NCBI RefSeq assembly: GCF_932526225.1
Contig: NC_064042.1
Location: 15,573,040-15,637,039, forward strand
From: Nematostella vectensis
Lineage: Eukaryota; Cnidaria; Anthozoa; Actiniaria; Edwardsiidae
DNA: 64,000 nucleotides
Direction: 5' to 3'
This document shows positions 1 to 12,318 of the stretch, in pieces (position 1 is the first letter of the stretch; every line of letters starts with the position of its first letter). A program made the translations under genes and the position numbers. The notes below the pieces were generated by a model. That model made no database searches and was not told the origin of the DNA. It saw only the letters and a program-made list of their open reading frames with translations.

Positions 1-137
1 CCCTGTACAGGACCTCCCGGTTATCGCCAAATTATTTCCCCCCTTAGTCAGATGCCCGTATGTTCCCATGCCAAATCAAGATTTCCGGTTTTGACAGCAA
101 TGCGGCTATAGAAGGCGAGTCTCGCCCCGGGCCCCGG

Positions 138-1062
138 TCAAGAAGATAAGCGTGGACCTACAAAAAGTTGATAGGCGACTGCAGCAGTTATGGGATTTTG
201 ACAGGGCCACCAGTTATGCCAAACAAAAGGACGCGAACTAGAGGAGTTCCTGGCGGCGCTCCCTGGGTACGTTTTCATAGCAACGGTAACGCCACGAGAT
301 CTTTGCCACTTCTTGGTCTCGAAAGACAAAGACAGGATAACTCAGGTGCATCGTCTCTCCTGTCAGTTTATCGCAAAGAAAGGACACTTCGGCTGTGGTT
401 GCCCGACCCACCTATCTTACAAGACAGTTGACTTATATCGGAAAGCTAAGGGCTATATTTCACGCTATGGGAAGAGACGGCGAATGGGATAAACGGTTAG
501 GTTTGGGCAACCCGGCAGCGGATAAGTCGCATAAAGACTACCTGAGTTTGATAACCACAGAGCAACTCCAAGCTAGAATATCCCCAAAGCAGGCTATGCC
601 TTTGTTTGTGGACAAACTCTCGCAATTAGCTTTGCGTTAAGACAGCGAGATGAATAAGGCAAAGAGAAATATCGATCGCTTCATCATAGCTCGCGACCAG
701 GCGTACTATAAAATGGCCTTCTTCCGGTTACACCAGACCTCGGAGTTCGAGACTCGCCTCTGTCCTCATCCGCGGCTGAGGTGAGGCTAAAAGGCTACTT
801 GAAGGACTTGAAAGCAGTTGAGGAAGAGACATTGCATGGCTTTAGACCTGGGTGTGCAATCACCCTAGCCTTGACAGGCGCTGACCTCTCCGAAATTATG
901 GATCATGTTGGTTGGTCCAACCGCCATACAGCCCTGTATTATATGCAGTTGGCAAAGGGCCCCCTGAACGCGTGGCAGGATGCTAATGAATTGAGGCGCT
1001 TTGTTAGTGCATTGCCGGCAGCTTGTAACGAATCGCGGAAAAGAGCGCATAATACTCAGTGA
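138..1062 (+). pseudogene. Tyrosine recombinase fossil (Crypton/DIRS-like class)
   Basis: Decayed gene read in at least three frames. The middle part (395-640) has an all-helical core-binding-like stretch including GKLRAIFHAMGRDGEWDKR. The end (781-1062) has the catalytic C-terminal signature of tyrosine recombinases: HGFR (HxxR), a downstream HVGWSN (the H/W position) and YYMQL, whose tyrosine would be the nucleophile. Upstream residues (about 238-430) read in another frame and contain a Cys-rich segment before the core-binding part. A frameshift lies near 430, a stop codon at 638-640, and 640-780 is disrupted. Tyrosine recombinases of this kind are carried by Crypton, DIRS and Ngaro elements; I cannot tell which. 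No flanking repeats of the parent element were found. The gene is certainly non-functional. Confidence 0.7.
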
Positions 1063-1666
1063 AATGGCAAAGTATAAATAAATTTTAGGTTTGGTGGTAT
1101 CAGATTGTATGTTAACAACCATGGAAGATCTGCTGAGTGGTTTCAATTAATCCATGAAGCACAACTATACTAGTTAGTGTCGGGATTTTTGTATGTTAGC
1201 GTGTAGTAAACGAGTCCCACCAACTCACTGATCACTAATTCCCCTGATAAGTTGAAACCGCTCTATACAAATTAGGGTAATGAATATATGTGAGGGAGTA
1301 CAAGCCTACCTGGGTGTTTGGATGTCCTTTTAGGTATGGGGAGAAGATAGTGTTATTAATTAGGAGTTTGACAGTTGGTAGTTAGGTTCACAAAGTGCTG
1401 AGCTGGGAAGGGGGACTCTCCCCCCTTCTCTCAGTAACCGATGGCCCCAGGGAGATATTGGTTTGGGAGAAAGGGATCCATCGGTTGGCAGTGCTGTGAA
1501 AGGGGACTAGACCGACCATGAGCCAAATTTATACCCAATCTTATGCGATGACACAATGGATGCAGTGTCGGATAGTTTACTTTTTGGTGTGCAAAGCCGT
1601 GCAAGTAGACACATTTGTTTTACTTCAAGCATGGAGAAATTTTTGTTTTGATCGCTTAAAAACGAA
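1063..1666. other. Non-coding stretch between recombinase fossil and element A
   Basis: AT-rich, with no coding signal I can support. A G-run at about 1673-1681 marks the start of element A's terminus. Confidence 0.5.
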
Positions 1667-2023
1667 GGGCCAGGGGGGGGGGACCAGGGGGTTTCAGAGG
1701 TGGGAGGCGCGAATCGCCCCTCCGGGCCTCCCAGCCCCGTCTCTATATATCAGGCAGATAATGCTTCACGTACATAAACAATCGGCAAAAGCTAATGTAG
1801 GCCAAATCGATTTCACGTACATAAGCTTTTGGCAATTGCTAATGTAGGCCAAATCGATTTCACGTACATAAGCTTTTGGCAATTGCTAATGTAGGCCAAA
1901 TCGATTTCACGTACATAAGGTCGGGGCGAAAAAGCGCATGGATAAGTCTACGCAAAACCTACGGAGCGCGGAATATCGGCCGTAAATTCAAAGCCGCTGG
2001 CGTGGCGTTTAAACCTGAGTTCT
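1667..2023. repeat. Element A left terminal inverted repeat
   Basis: Matches the reverse complement of 21838-22249. It starts in a G-run followed by GACCAGG, has the GC-rich block TGGGAGGCGCGAATCGCCCC, then about three copies of a 47-bp tandem unit containing CGATTTCACGTACATAAG (about 1792-1925), and ends at GTTTAAACCTGAGTT. The right copy has one extra repetition of the GC-rich block. Confidence 0.85.
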
Positions 2024-2711
2024 ACTTGAACACCTTGCTCCCCATCTCCTTGCGAATTTCTCGCAGCCTCTTTTTCGTCTTTTCGCGTGCCTCCAGGGAG
2101 GGCCCTTTCCCGCTTTTTTTATCACGCGGTGCGAGGCCGTGTCGAGCTCTGATAGCGGCCTTGAGCGCGTAGTATCTCTCTTGTTCCTGAAGTATTAGCC
2201 GAAATTCTTCGTCTGAGATATGCCCGTCCTGCAGAGTCTTAGAGACCAGCTCGCTGATCGAGTTTTTCTTACTCTCCGCTAAAACAATCGTGTCTTCGTG
2301 TTTAGCCACCTTGGTCGTAAGACCCCTAGAGACTACCCCCGCGCCCGCGCCCACGACACCGACCAGCCCAGCGACCCCTGCCAGCGGACCGCCGATAAGA
2401 ACCCCTATCCCACTCAAAGAGACCCCCACCCCGGCACTGGAAAGCGCCCCTGCAGCGATGCCGGATGCCACAGACACAGCATGGGTAACGGCAAAGACGC
2501 GCTTATACTTCTTCCGCACCTGTCGATGATGCGTTATCTCATTGTCTAGAACCGCCTGAGTGTCACATATTTTCTGGAGTCGGAAGCTTTGCACGTCGCC
2601 ACCGATGCTTGCCGGAGCGGTAGGCGTCATGTGCATTTGCTGGCAAATCGGTGGGCATACGCTGGAAAGCGAGGGGTATATGGCACCGCTGCTAACGTCG
2701 CTGTTTGCCAT
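2022..2711 (-). CDS. Conserved hydrophobic provirus protein, 229 aa
   Basis: Homologue of the element B protein at 37072-37665. Both have an RLQK segment, a basic KKYKR patch, a long Gly/Ala/Val-rich hydrophobic stretch (about residues 75-130 here) able to form two membrane helices, then an acidic helical region with ISDEEF followed by LIL. The C-terminus is Lys/Arg-rich. The stop falls at the inner edge of the left TIR, so this is the outermost gene on the left. It is followed upstream by the penton gene on the same strand, 16 bp away. No enzymatic motif is visible. A virion-membrane or capsid-associated role is plausible from the neighbours but is inference. It is one of the few intact element A genes. 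Confidence 0.75.
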   Translation of the reverse strand: MANSDVSSGAIYPSLSSVCPPICQQMHMTPTAPASIGGDVQSFRLQKICDTQAVLDNEITHHRQVRKKYKRVFAVTHAVSVASGIAAGALSSAGVGVSLSGIGVLIGGPLAGVAGLVGVVGAGAGVVSRGLTTKVAKHEDTIVLAESKKNSISELVSKTLQDGHISDEEFRLILQEQERYYALKAAIRARHGLAPRDKKSGKGPSLEAREKTKKRLREIRKEMGSKVFK

Positions 2712-2727
2712 GCTTGTTATGTCGGAC

Positions 2728-3417
2728 CTAGGTTAGCTCTAATACGAGGCGAACAGGCTTGCCCTTAAAGTCCACCCGTCTACCGCGGTCATCCCTGATC
2801 CATATTTGGATACTCGAGATAAACTCAGAGGAAGATGCTGCGACACAAACGGGGATGTCGGGCCCATAGACGACTTTCTCGTGCGGCCTCCCGCGGGTTT
2901 CTAGGCAAGCGAGAACGTTTGAAGGCTCGTCTAAGGCGAGGCATTGCGTGCGGTCTACGACATCGCAGAAGATGCAGAGGGCCTCTATTTTCGGCAAAGT
3001 CACCTTAAGTGCCCCCCCCCCCCCCACGGGCAGCACGAGCCCCCGCCCAACTGATCGTCTTTAGCCTCTAGGCCAAATAGTGCGCAAAGCTCGGCATTCA
3101 GGAACGCAACGACTTTGGACATGAGCACAATCTTCCCGGTGAGGGGATCCAGCTTCGCGGTCAAAAATCTTGCTTTCAGCGCGGTTGATCGTTTCAACGA
3201 TGGACTCGGCTGTGCGGTGCCCGGCTGGCAGAGTAGCGATGGGCGGGAGGGAGGCTATGGTCGTTATCTGATGCTCCCGCTCGAGATTATACCAGCTGTT
3301 AAACAGCGAGCACTGCCGGAGCGCCACAAAGCGTGGGCGCCTTATCGGCTGATCGAAGAAGAGCGTCAGTTCGCCTCCGGTGAACACAGCATGTAGGACC
3401 ACCATTGTCTTGAACAT
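2728..3417 (-). pseudogene. Minor capsid (penton-like) protein, frameshifted
   Basis: Homologue of the 207-aa protein at 37693-38316: shared start-proximal motif FFDQPIRRPRFVALRQCSLFN and end LVLELT. In Polinton-type elements the gene beside MCP and ATPase with this beta-rich, roughly 200-residue form is the single-jelly-roll penton. Here the reading frame passes through three frames: N-terminal part 3417 to about 3180, middle to about 3020, C-terminal part to 2728. One shift coincides with the C-run at about 3009-3023 (G-run on the coding strand), a typical slippage or assembly-error site. The start at 3417 is the first Met and lies 30 bp from the divergent gene starting at 3448. The penton identity is inferred from family knowledge and context, not from a structural model. 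Confidence 0.7.
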
Positions 3418-3447
3418 AGCCCGCCTTCGTGTTTAATAGGGCTGAGT

Positions 3448-4950
3448 ATGGATTGGGAAGGCTGGCGGATGCTGAACGAGGTTCCCCGAAGGAAGGAGGA
3501 GGAGACAAAGAAGGCGGCAGTTGCGACGGGAGCCTCTATAGCCGAACATATCAAGCACGCTATAGCCGAACAAGCCAAACGCGCAAAAACCGGTTTCCCT
3601 AGGTCTCTGACCCTCGCGCAAAAGCTGCTCTACGCCGTGCCCGCGACCCCCGTGGAGAGCACGGCCTCAGACATCACCCCACTACTCACGCAGCTGGAGA
3701 TACACGTGGCTGAGGACAAATCATTCACGACTAGGGTCCGAGACATATTCAAAGAGACGGTAGTCACGCACAAGTCCGCCAAGGAGTCTCGCCGGTGGCT
3801 ATCGGAGCCTTCCTATGGGTACTGGCCACAGCAACTCAACTTTGCCGTCTGGTGCGCAACTGCCGGATGTGGGGTGTCCCTAACTGACCCCACTTTCGCC
3901 ACGCTCCCCTCTGTCATCAGGGGATTTCTAAGGTTTCACGTCTACTTTACCACCCGGAGGATACTCTACGAGCTCGGCGCCCCCCTGCCTGGCGACAGCC
4001 CGTTCACGCAAAAAGGTAACCCCTACAAGAAGGCCGCTTTCGAGCGTCAATGTATAGAGTTCGGTTTGCCGCGTAAACCTGACTTCTGATGGAAAGGCGG
4101 GCGGAACCACGGGCTAGGCGATGTGTTTGTGTTCTACCCGGGGGAGGGGTATCGCAACGTGCACGTGATCCGTGGCTACAACACGGCGGCGGACGAGTAC
4201 CCGAGCCACCTCAATCTGTTTAGCGACGAAGGTGGGACGTACAATAGTGGGAAGCAGGTGGGTTACATACGCAACGACGACCACGGGGCGTGCAATATAG
4301 CTGGTTTGCGCCTCCCAAAGGTGAGGGGCTGACAAAAGCAGGGCTAGGAAGACTCGATCGCTTGGTTGAGGCGTTCGTCTACACAGTGCTTGACGCGCAG
4401 GTAAACGTCCGTTCCTCTATCGCGGGGGGCGGTGGGCCGGCCATGGAGGCGCAGGCGGAGTTCACGAGGCTGCTTGAAGACGCGATCATACAAAACGACA
4501 TCGCTCAAAGCGTGCAAAGGTACCAGTTAGCCGTGCAGGAGGCCAAGGTGAGACTGAGTCTTGCGGTCGCACCAGGAGTGTGGCGAGCGATCTGGTGATA
4601 AACACGCACAGCGTCGTGGGCTACAACAATAAGCTGCAGAAAGCCACGGACTCCATGACGCTCGGCGCAAACGCGATCAACACCGAGACAAATCAGTCGG
4701 TGCTCATAACATGGCCGGTGGGCATCCTAGGGTGCAACACGTGACTGACCCTGGGATCGACCGCGTGCCGTCCCGGCGGCAAAGCAAGTATTCCGCCCCT
4801 GCAAAAGTGCACACAGAGGGCACGACCCCTGCCCCCTCTCCACGTACGCACGCTGCGCATAGCATGGCGGGCGAAAAAAGTGACCACACCGCCCTCAAGG
4901 CGGGGTTGTCGGCACTCGAGGTGGCCGCGGCGTATTACTTGTTCCGATGA
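3448..4950 (+). pseudogene. Provirus protein of unknown function (437-aa family), broken
   Basis: Homologue of the element B protein at 35455-36970. Shared blocks include LNFAVWCATAGCGVS, a following RFHVYFTTRR helix, GLTKAGL, and the C-terminal membrane anchor ending AAAYYLFR. The reading is interrupted by a TGA at 4087-4089 (same frame continues), then frame changes near 4300, 4570 and 4700. The N-terminal ~90 residues differ from the B copy. No catalytic motif is recognised; the paired Cys in CATAGCG are conserved between copies. Its place between penton and coiled-coil genes suggests a virion or membrane role. Its 3' end overlaps the opposite-strand gene below by about 16 bp. Confidence 0.7.
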
Positions 4951-5908
4951 TTGCTTTGCATTCGACGAACCAGGAACGCGGCTACGGCTAGAATGAGCAG
5001 CCACGCATTTTCGCCAAGGAATTTCACCGCTTATCCTGCAGCCTTAAACACGAAGTTCGCGATGCTGCCTACTAGCCCAGGGAGAAGCTCGCCTAGCTTT
5101 TTCCCGATAGCCTTAAGACCGTTACCGACCCCTCTGGCCACGGAGGAGAGCGACTTGCCGAGCGACGTCACAATGGCCGCGATCGTCGTCGCTACGGCCA
5201 ACCCGATGGCGGTGACGGTAAAGCCGTACTTTTTGAAGATGGCTTTGATGCGCTCTCTTAGCGGCTTTTGGTTTTTGAGCTCTCGGTTTTCGCGTTCTAG
5301 TTCGTCAATCTCGGACAGCCTCTCCTCGCTGCGCTCACGGGCCTCTTGGCGGCGACTCTCTGACGTGTTAGGGTCGTCGATGGTCTCCCTGTATGTGGCT
5401 ACCACCCCTTGCAGCTCTTGGACTCTTTCTGTGTTCTCCTGGATGACCGCGTCTACCTCTGCCACGGACCCCATCGCCAGCTTAATGCCTTTCAGCTTTG
5501 CAACGTCCTGTCGAACGCCCCCCCCCCGTCCTCATTGAACAGCTGTTTTGGTTTAGTCCAACCCCTTTTGCCGGAGTTACGAACCTGTATTAGCGTCTTT
5601 CCCCTCTGGTCTGACTGGAACCGTAACAGATTCTCGTTAAAGTCTGGGTATTTCTTCCTAAGGGACTGGAGACCGAGTCTTGTCGCTGCACCCTCTGTGA
5701 TGAACGAGGTTTCGGCGGTTGTTTGCGTTGCGCTTCGCGTAGCCATGCTATGCGCAGCATGCATAGGCGATGACGTGTTCGTCATTTGGATCGACTCCCC
5801 ATCGTCGGGGTCATACGGGATAAGGGGCGTCGTCTCGTCGTCCCCCGCTCCGCGATCGGCAGACGCGCCCGGCAAGGTATCGTCAATGTCAACGTCAACA
5901 TCAACCAT
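4935..5908 (-). pseudogene. Coiled-coil/transmembrane provirus protein, broken
   Basis: Homologue of 38320-39343. The N-terminal part (5908 to about 5520) has an acidic start and a conserved RNSGKRGWTKP block. The middle (about 5500-5260) is a charged heptad-rich coiled coil (SEERLSEIDELERENRELKN). The C-terminal part has Gly/Ala-rich membrane segments with GVGNGLKAIGKKLGELLPG. One frameshift lies in the C-run at about 5519-5527. An in-frame TAA at 5031-5033 truncates a last membrane helix (ENAWLLILAVAAFLV) that remains readable to 4935. Topology (cytosolic coiled coil plus C-terminal membrane hairpin) is inferred from sequence. Function unknown. Confidence 0.65.
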
Positions 5909-6006
5909 ACTGCGTGCGCATAACTCGTGCTATGCTATATTAGACATGTATAACAGTCCGCACCATAGCCACGCGGCTTCGTACTTTATATACACATACG
6001 TATACG

Positions 6007-6240
6007 ATGTCAGTCAGCGATAAACCCGACCCCAAGCGAACACCCAGAATTCCTCTGGGGTTGAAAGCCGAGAGAACTGTTCACCGGGTCACTCTCAACC
6101 CGTCGACGGCCTCCCCAGGCGAGACGCTATATGTGGCGGTCCCAAAGCTATCGGAAGGCGTCACGCTCGTGCCTGGCTCCTTGAGGGTCGGTCTCGATCT
6201 CTCCATCTCAGGCCATGCAAATAATACCGTCGTGAACAAC
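6007..6240 (+). pseudogene. Major capsid protein, 5' part (interrupted by transposon)
   Basis: The first 78 codons match the start of the element B MCP (43137 downward): conserved FGLKAE/LGLKAE, then LNPSTASPGETLYVAVPKL and a GHANN block. The gene is cut after 6240 by the transposon beginning TCAGTGC and resumes at 12344. The start ATG at 6007 follows a TATA-rich stretch (CTTTATATACACATACG) and is divergent from the coiled-coil gene 98 bp away. MCPs of this family are double-jelly-roll hexon-like proteins; that fold is family knowledge. Confidence 0.75.
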
Positions 6241-6265
6241 TCAGTGCATTTAAGGCAAGGCTGAA
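6241..6265 (+). repeat. Left TIR of nested transposon
   Basis: Begins TCAGTGC; inverted partner at 12319-12343. Confidence 0.8.
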
Positions 6266-7300
6266 CTCGTAAAAACCGGACGGACTCAGTTAAAAAATTC
6301 TTGACAACGCATTTTTTAACCAATCAGCCTGAAAGTTGGCGTAGTTTTTCTGCATAACATGCTCGATGTTATCGACTACTCAGTTGCCATGGAAACCTTC
6401 ACGTGACATAATTAAGGTGTTACAAGTTTGTGAAAAAACATCCTTTTTTCTGGCGCCCTGCAGACACACAGGACGTAATTAAAACTTCAAAATTCCAATG
6501 CTAAATGAAGGAGGGATAACCAGAGTATACAAATGTAAGCTGGAAATTTGTATTCCAAAGCTGTTGACAAAGTAAATTGAGGGCTTTGATCGATAATTGT
6601 AGAATTCAGAACGATGTGTCACAATACACTGCATTATTACAGGCAATAAAACTATTTTTCCAAACTTACACCTTGGATTTGAATCATTTAGGGATTAAAC
6701 TTCTAAAACATGATTGAGAGTTGCAGTTTCCTAATAGCTAAGGTGTTTTTCAAAAGCGATAAAAGCTGACGCTCTTTCTTTGGAAAGATCGAAGCAGGCT
6801 CAGCTAAAAAGTGATCAGCGGTTGTCAGTTTCCATAGATACAATGAAAGCAAGATGGCGGATGGACTGTGAAGGGAATACACATTGTTGCAGTAGATTGA
6901 TTGAATACATGAAGAAAATGACGAAAATTGCAAGAGATTTCTTAGTTAAACGACAAAGGGACAACAAGAGATGTATCCCATGCAGAACTGTTTAAATATA
7001 GTTAAACGATCGTCTAAAATGAACGGAAAGACGTACTGAATTTAGAACGATTAAAGTAAACAGCATGATTATGGTAGGGAAATAAATGGAATCTTGAATC
7101 TTACAGTAAATAAAAAGACTCTGATTACAAAGCACATTATTGCGCATGTCCTTTTGTGTATTTTAGGCGGGATTTTCAAACAGTGGGCGCAGTTGGTGTA
7201 GTTATGGAATTGAAAAGTGCAAAGTTTTTTTTCCCAGCGAGTTTTACGAAAATTTTTGTATTCTAGTTGTTGAATTTTATAAAAAAAAAGTCACCCTGAG

Positions 7301-10300
7301 ATGGCAGGGGTCTTTCTATGTCCACAAACGTGCGGATTTGGGAAGGTTATAGCATTGCAGGTGGCCAGGGAGGTCGAAAAGGCATTACCGAGAGAAAGTG
7401 GTGAAAGCACTACAAAGTACAATGCGAGAGTAAAGGGGGAGCAGTACAGAAAGTACAGGAGCTATTTCCCACCACAAGTAACAGGGGATGCTTTTGATAT
7501 CGAGTTCCTTAAATTCCATAGAAAGCTGCCTGGTTTGAGGAATGCCATGAACAAATGGAACACCAGAAAAGCTGAGGAAAAATCAAAGTTTATGGAGACT
7601 TTCTCTAGAGAGAAATGGCAAGGTTTATCTGAAAATAGAAGAAAGGAACATTCATTTCAGAACTGTAAAGCCTGTGCAATCAGATACACAGAGGTTATGT
7701 CATACTTCCCAGTCACCTCAAATTTCTTCAAGGGGAAAGCAAAGCAAAATATTATATTTGCCGCTAACAACGAGGCTGAGCGTCTGCGAAATGCAACCCC
7801 TACTGTAAAAGCACGAAAACGTGATGCTACAAATGTTGCAAAAGCTCTCTTTGAGCAATATGAGGAAAGTTTCCAAGAACAGTACCAGTGTTCACTTGCC
7901 AGTGCCCTGTCATCTGTTCCAGGGATAAACTTGCAACACAAAACTGAAAATGACAAGAGAAATGAACGACGCCGCATTTACACTTCATCAAAAGAAAATG
8001 TAGAAAATCAAATGAAAGAGACTGCATTTTTGAGGTGAGCTCAATTATTTAAATTTGAAAGAAAACTTTGGGAGAAATTTTGATGGGAAGTGAAAAAAAA
8101 AATCAATGAGTCCAATTTTCTATAGTTTTATTGGGATATTAATTACAACATACCAATTAATTATTAGATGTTATGGAAGTGGACAGTCCATAAGAGGATG
8201 GGAGCGTGGGCGTAGAGCATTGTCGTTTGAGCCAGCAAACACTGCAAGAGAAAGAATGGATGAGCCTAACAAGAAAAAGAGAAAAAAAGACCACACCGGG
8301 GACATGGAGAGGATGGGATGGGACAAGGCCGGGCTTAAAGCAGAGGTTGAGGCATACCAGGGTGGTCACCTTATCAATTACAGTGCTCTAGCTAGGAAGT
8401 ATAATGTGACAGACAGCAGTGGACAAGTTGCACTTAACGGTGGACAGATTGTGAAGGAGTGGCTAGTGAGAAACGGAGTAGATGTTGACCGGTTTAGTAC
8501 CAAACGCAAAAACCCCATGGATCCAGTAATTAGAAGAAGGAAAAGGAGAGGGCACGGGGGAGAGATCAGCATACCCTGTGAGCCAGACAAGAAAACACTG
8601 AAAGCACAGCTATTGCAGAAGATCCACACAAAGGAGTACAGTATAGGAGAACGGATTGTACCACGAAAGGTAGGCAGTTAAAAATAACTCTTTGCAGGGC
8701 TATTGTGTTAGAGGCAATTGTCAGATTGATATAAAAACAAAAACAATTTCAGTACATGAACTAGATTGTCAATGTCTCTACAATATGTCTCCAATGTCTT
8801 TTATCTGAAGAAATTAATTGCATATTCTTTTTGTTTTTCAGTATGAAAAGCTTATCCTTACAAAGGATCTGAAAATAAAAAAAGAGGATGTCTATACTGA
8901 TGGTAGAAAAATGCCCCTTGCCAATATCCGAAGGACAATGTTAAAAAAACAGGAGAAGTTTCTCCGGGGGACAACAGAGGAAGGAATAGCAGAGCTTACA
9001 GCAGAACAGCTAAGAACAAGGCTTTTGCAGATCAACGAGTATGTGGATGGTATGGCAGTCCCAGACATGAGGGAGAAGCTAAAAAGCCATGAAAGAACAA
9101 GGCATCTGATGGTATGGCTAGATAACTCAACAGTTGCTAACTCTGGATATCTGGTGTGCCTTAGACCTGTCTTTATGACAAGGCAGTGTTCCTTACAGAT
9201 GAGGAGTATGCTGCAAAATATGGAAGACGGGTTAATGTGCAAATGCTGGTTGAAGAACCAGAGCTACATTTTATTGCAAAATGTGGGAGCTCTGACCATG
9301 AGCTTTTATTATATTCGGAGACAAGGCTCCAATGTGTCAGAGAGCTGTGTGATGACAACAGTATTTCATACACTGATATCATGAGGTTTTGTCAGGGAGA
9401 CTCTCCATTGCGAGCTTTTGAGACAGGACAACAGAAAGGAGGAAACTACTTCTGTTCTACCTGTGAAGTACACTGTGACATGACCAGTGACTTGGCCTAC
9501 ACTCTGAATTTGGAGGCCATATCCCTTACTGAGAGACAGCAGGCAATTCTTCGGGGGACCGTCTCCCTCTCTAAATCAAAACAGAAAAAAGCTAAACCAC
9601 TGGAAGGTCTGAAAAAAGAAGAGCTTGAAAAGGAACTGGCATCAAGGGGCATTTATGAAGGAAAAACGAAAATGGAGATGCAGAAACTACTCACTGAAGA
9701 AATGAAAGGAAAACAAAGAGTGCCTGCACTTCTCTTTAATACCCCAACAGAATCCCTGACCAACCTTAATCTAGAATCTTATGAAGTCATACCATGCGAG
9801 CCTCTTCATGATCTTGGCAATCATATTGCAAATTTCTTTGCTGAATTTCCAAGCCATCTGATGGGTGAAGAAAAGGCTTTGATAGAGGAGACAATCACAC
9901 TCAGTCTGGCAGGGAAAGACAGCAAGAGATGTGTGGACCAAAGGGAAGCCCTTATCAAAACTGCTGGGGTGGCACACCAGTCCAATATCATGTCCAAGAA
10001 AGCCATGGCTGCCATTGACACCTTGGTCGAGATGCAGAGACTCCTCTACGCGGCAGACAGCCAAAGATCTCCGGCCTCAATTCTTAGATATAGCAACCAA
10101 GCCTGGTACCATGCCATATTGTTGATAGATTTTGTGAAGGACACAAAGAAGCTAACCTCAAGTAAACTGTATGGAGTGTACTTTCATAACCTGACAGCCC
10201 ATGCTACCAGTACATTGCGCTTAATGTCTGGACAAGCTGCTAATGCAGAACGACAAGAAAGGATCTTTAACAGTATCAAGCGCATCACGAAGCAGACATC

Positions 10301-11468
10301 GAATTACCATCAAGGGCAAATAATACCTAACCTTTTCATCCGCTTGCAAGCAGAGCGCCAGATAGGCCTGCAACGAGATGATGTGTTCAGACAGCAAGAC
10401 CATGTGAGCAAGCTAGCAACTTGCCTCCCATCTCCCAAGAACACTGTCATACCTGAGGAGCTCATTCAAAGGCATAGCCATGCATGGCAAGCTCACCTCC
10501 AAGAAATAAGTGACTTCTTAGTTGAAGGAGAAGGTGTTTGGTGGAAGAAAGTTGAAGATGGAGTTGAATTTCATGATGTCACAGACATTCCCTCTGGTTG
10601 TGGGCCCTCTCTTCACCACTTTCGATCCAGCAACTTGAAAAAAGAGGCTGAGAGACTCGACAATTGCTGGAAACATTGCATAGCTAGCAGCATTCCCCTC
10701 CCTACTCACCTCCTAAGAATCGACCAAGAAGATGGGACAACACTTAGAATAAGAATTGACCCAGAATCAGTTCCTGCTGACACAAGGAATGCCTCAGATG
10801 AGACAAGTGAAGAAGATGAAAATGCTGTTAGCATTACCCTGGCCCCAGATGAAGTAGTCTGTCACAATGCAGGTTTGCCCCTACCTGAAGAGGTACCACC
10901 AGTACCTCTTATAGCCACTGCTGAAATCATGGATGCCACAGAGAGTGAAGATGAAAATGTAGTTGGTATTACCCTGGCCCGGGATGAAGTAGTCTGCATT
11001 GATCCGGATCTCCCTCCACCGGAAGAGAAACATGCAAATGAAGGGAATTCCACCACATCTTTACCAACTACACTTACACCAGAACCAGCCACAAGAACAA
11101 CAGATTCCTCAACTGGGTTGACATCAAGGCTAGGGAAAGCTCTGGAGATTGTTGTTGGCAAGACAACAGAAGTGAGTGCTCTTGACAAAAAGCATGCAAG
11201 ACTCAAGCAGTTGCAGAGACAAAACCTCAGGGACCAGCATCTAGAAAACAGCTATCACCACAGTCTTGCCCAGATGCAGACAAAAGTCCTTGCAAAGAGA
11301 AAGAATATACAGTCTGACCTTGTTGCATGGGAAAAGCAGTTTTTGTTTGACCACAACCTCACTGCTCCTACACCCCAGTTCATGAACGAGGACAGCACAG
11401 CATCAGCACTGTTAAAACAACTTAAGTATGCCAGTGTACTTCTGAAGCAATGGGGGATCACATTATAG
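7301..11468 (+). pseudogene. Transposase-like gene of nested transposon (three exons, one frameshift)
   Basis: Exon 1 is about 7301-8034 (donor GTGAGC), exon 2 8168-8669 (donor GTAGGC), exon 3 from 8842 (acceptor TTTTTCAG) to 11468. Phases match across both joins (2 then 0), which supports the model. Exon 3 has a one-base frame change near 9165-9185, so this copy looks inactive. Exon 1 is basic and rich in Lys/Arg, suggesting DNA binding. Exon 3 contains MVWLDNS, the zinc-like cluster FCSTCEVHCD, a SAP-like helix pair (about 9600-9710), a CEPLHDLGNHI block and an acidic Ser/Thr-rich C-terminal region with a duplicated segment (SITLAPDEVVC / GITLARDEVVC, about 10820-11000). The WLD aspartate is a candidate catalytic residue only. 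I do not recognise the superfamily. Confidence 0.65.
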
Positions 11469-12318
11469 ACCCAAGCATCCACCTCAGCCCCAGTGGTTTA
11501 GAGCCAGTTACAGACCAGCAGTTTTACAAGAGGCCTATCTAAGATCAACATTTCAACCAGAAGCTCCAAAGTTCAATGGTTGTTTTAAGAATCAAACACA
11601 GACACAAACCAAACGGCTCTTTTAGGAGCCACCACAGTTTTCAAAAGTGATGATCAAATTGCGAATAATAATCGCATTAAACATCTCAATAAAATGTTTC
11701 AAAATTAGTTAAATAATCCCCCATCCCCCAAATTAGAGACTATTTTCATTTTCTATGGATGCTTATGTCATTAAAATCAATAACTAAAATATTAACCACC
11801 GGTCGATACTTGGTAATTATAAGTTAGAATCTTTTAATGAAAACAAATCCAAAATAACAAACTTCATTCAAACCAAACGGATCAATCAAACTGTTAAAAC
11901 ATAAAGCAAGCCTTTAGTATCTCTGAAATACATAAAAAAAACATAAAGATCTACAATAACTTCTGAGAGTGGTTAGGGTTAAAAGAATAATAGCTGGGAT
12001 CACAGGAATGGAATACATCGAAGGAATATTTCGCACATGGCCGCAACAAAGTCGAAGACATGACACAGTTATAGCTTTGATTATTTACATACCTTTTCCC
12101 CGCCATAGACATTCCGAAAGAAACTATTTGCAGACCATTTATTCCATGATATTTCGGCCAATTTCCATTGTTATTCACTCTAAAACTACGAAATTCGCTC
12201 ACAAAATTCGCCATATCTGAAGTAAGAGCGTCACGTCAGCGCCTCTGTTGTGTTGTCAAGGATACATGGTACCTAGGCCCCCGCGACCAAAATCAATGCT
12301 GGGGGTAAAACTGAAAAA
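11469..12318. other. AT-rich 3' region of nested transposon
   Basis: No coding signal; AT-rich untranslated DNA between the transposase stop and the right TIR. Confidence 0.5.

Noticed and set aside
168..431. Separate small gene at the window start
   Set aside because: The conserved recombinase residues are in a different frame of the same stretch; part of the tyrosine-recombinase fossil.
1518..2172. Open frames across the left TIR of element A
   Set aside because: They translate TIR tandem repeats and the antisense of the 229-aa gene.
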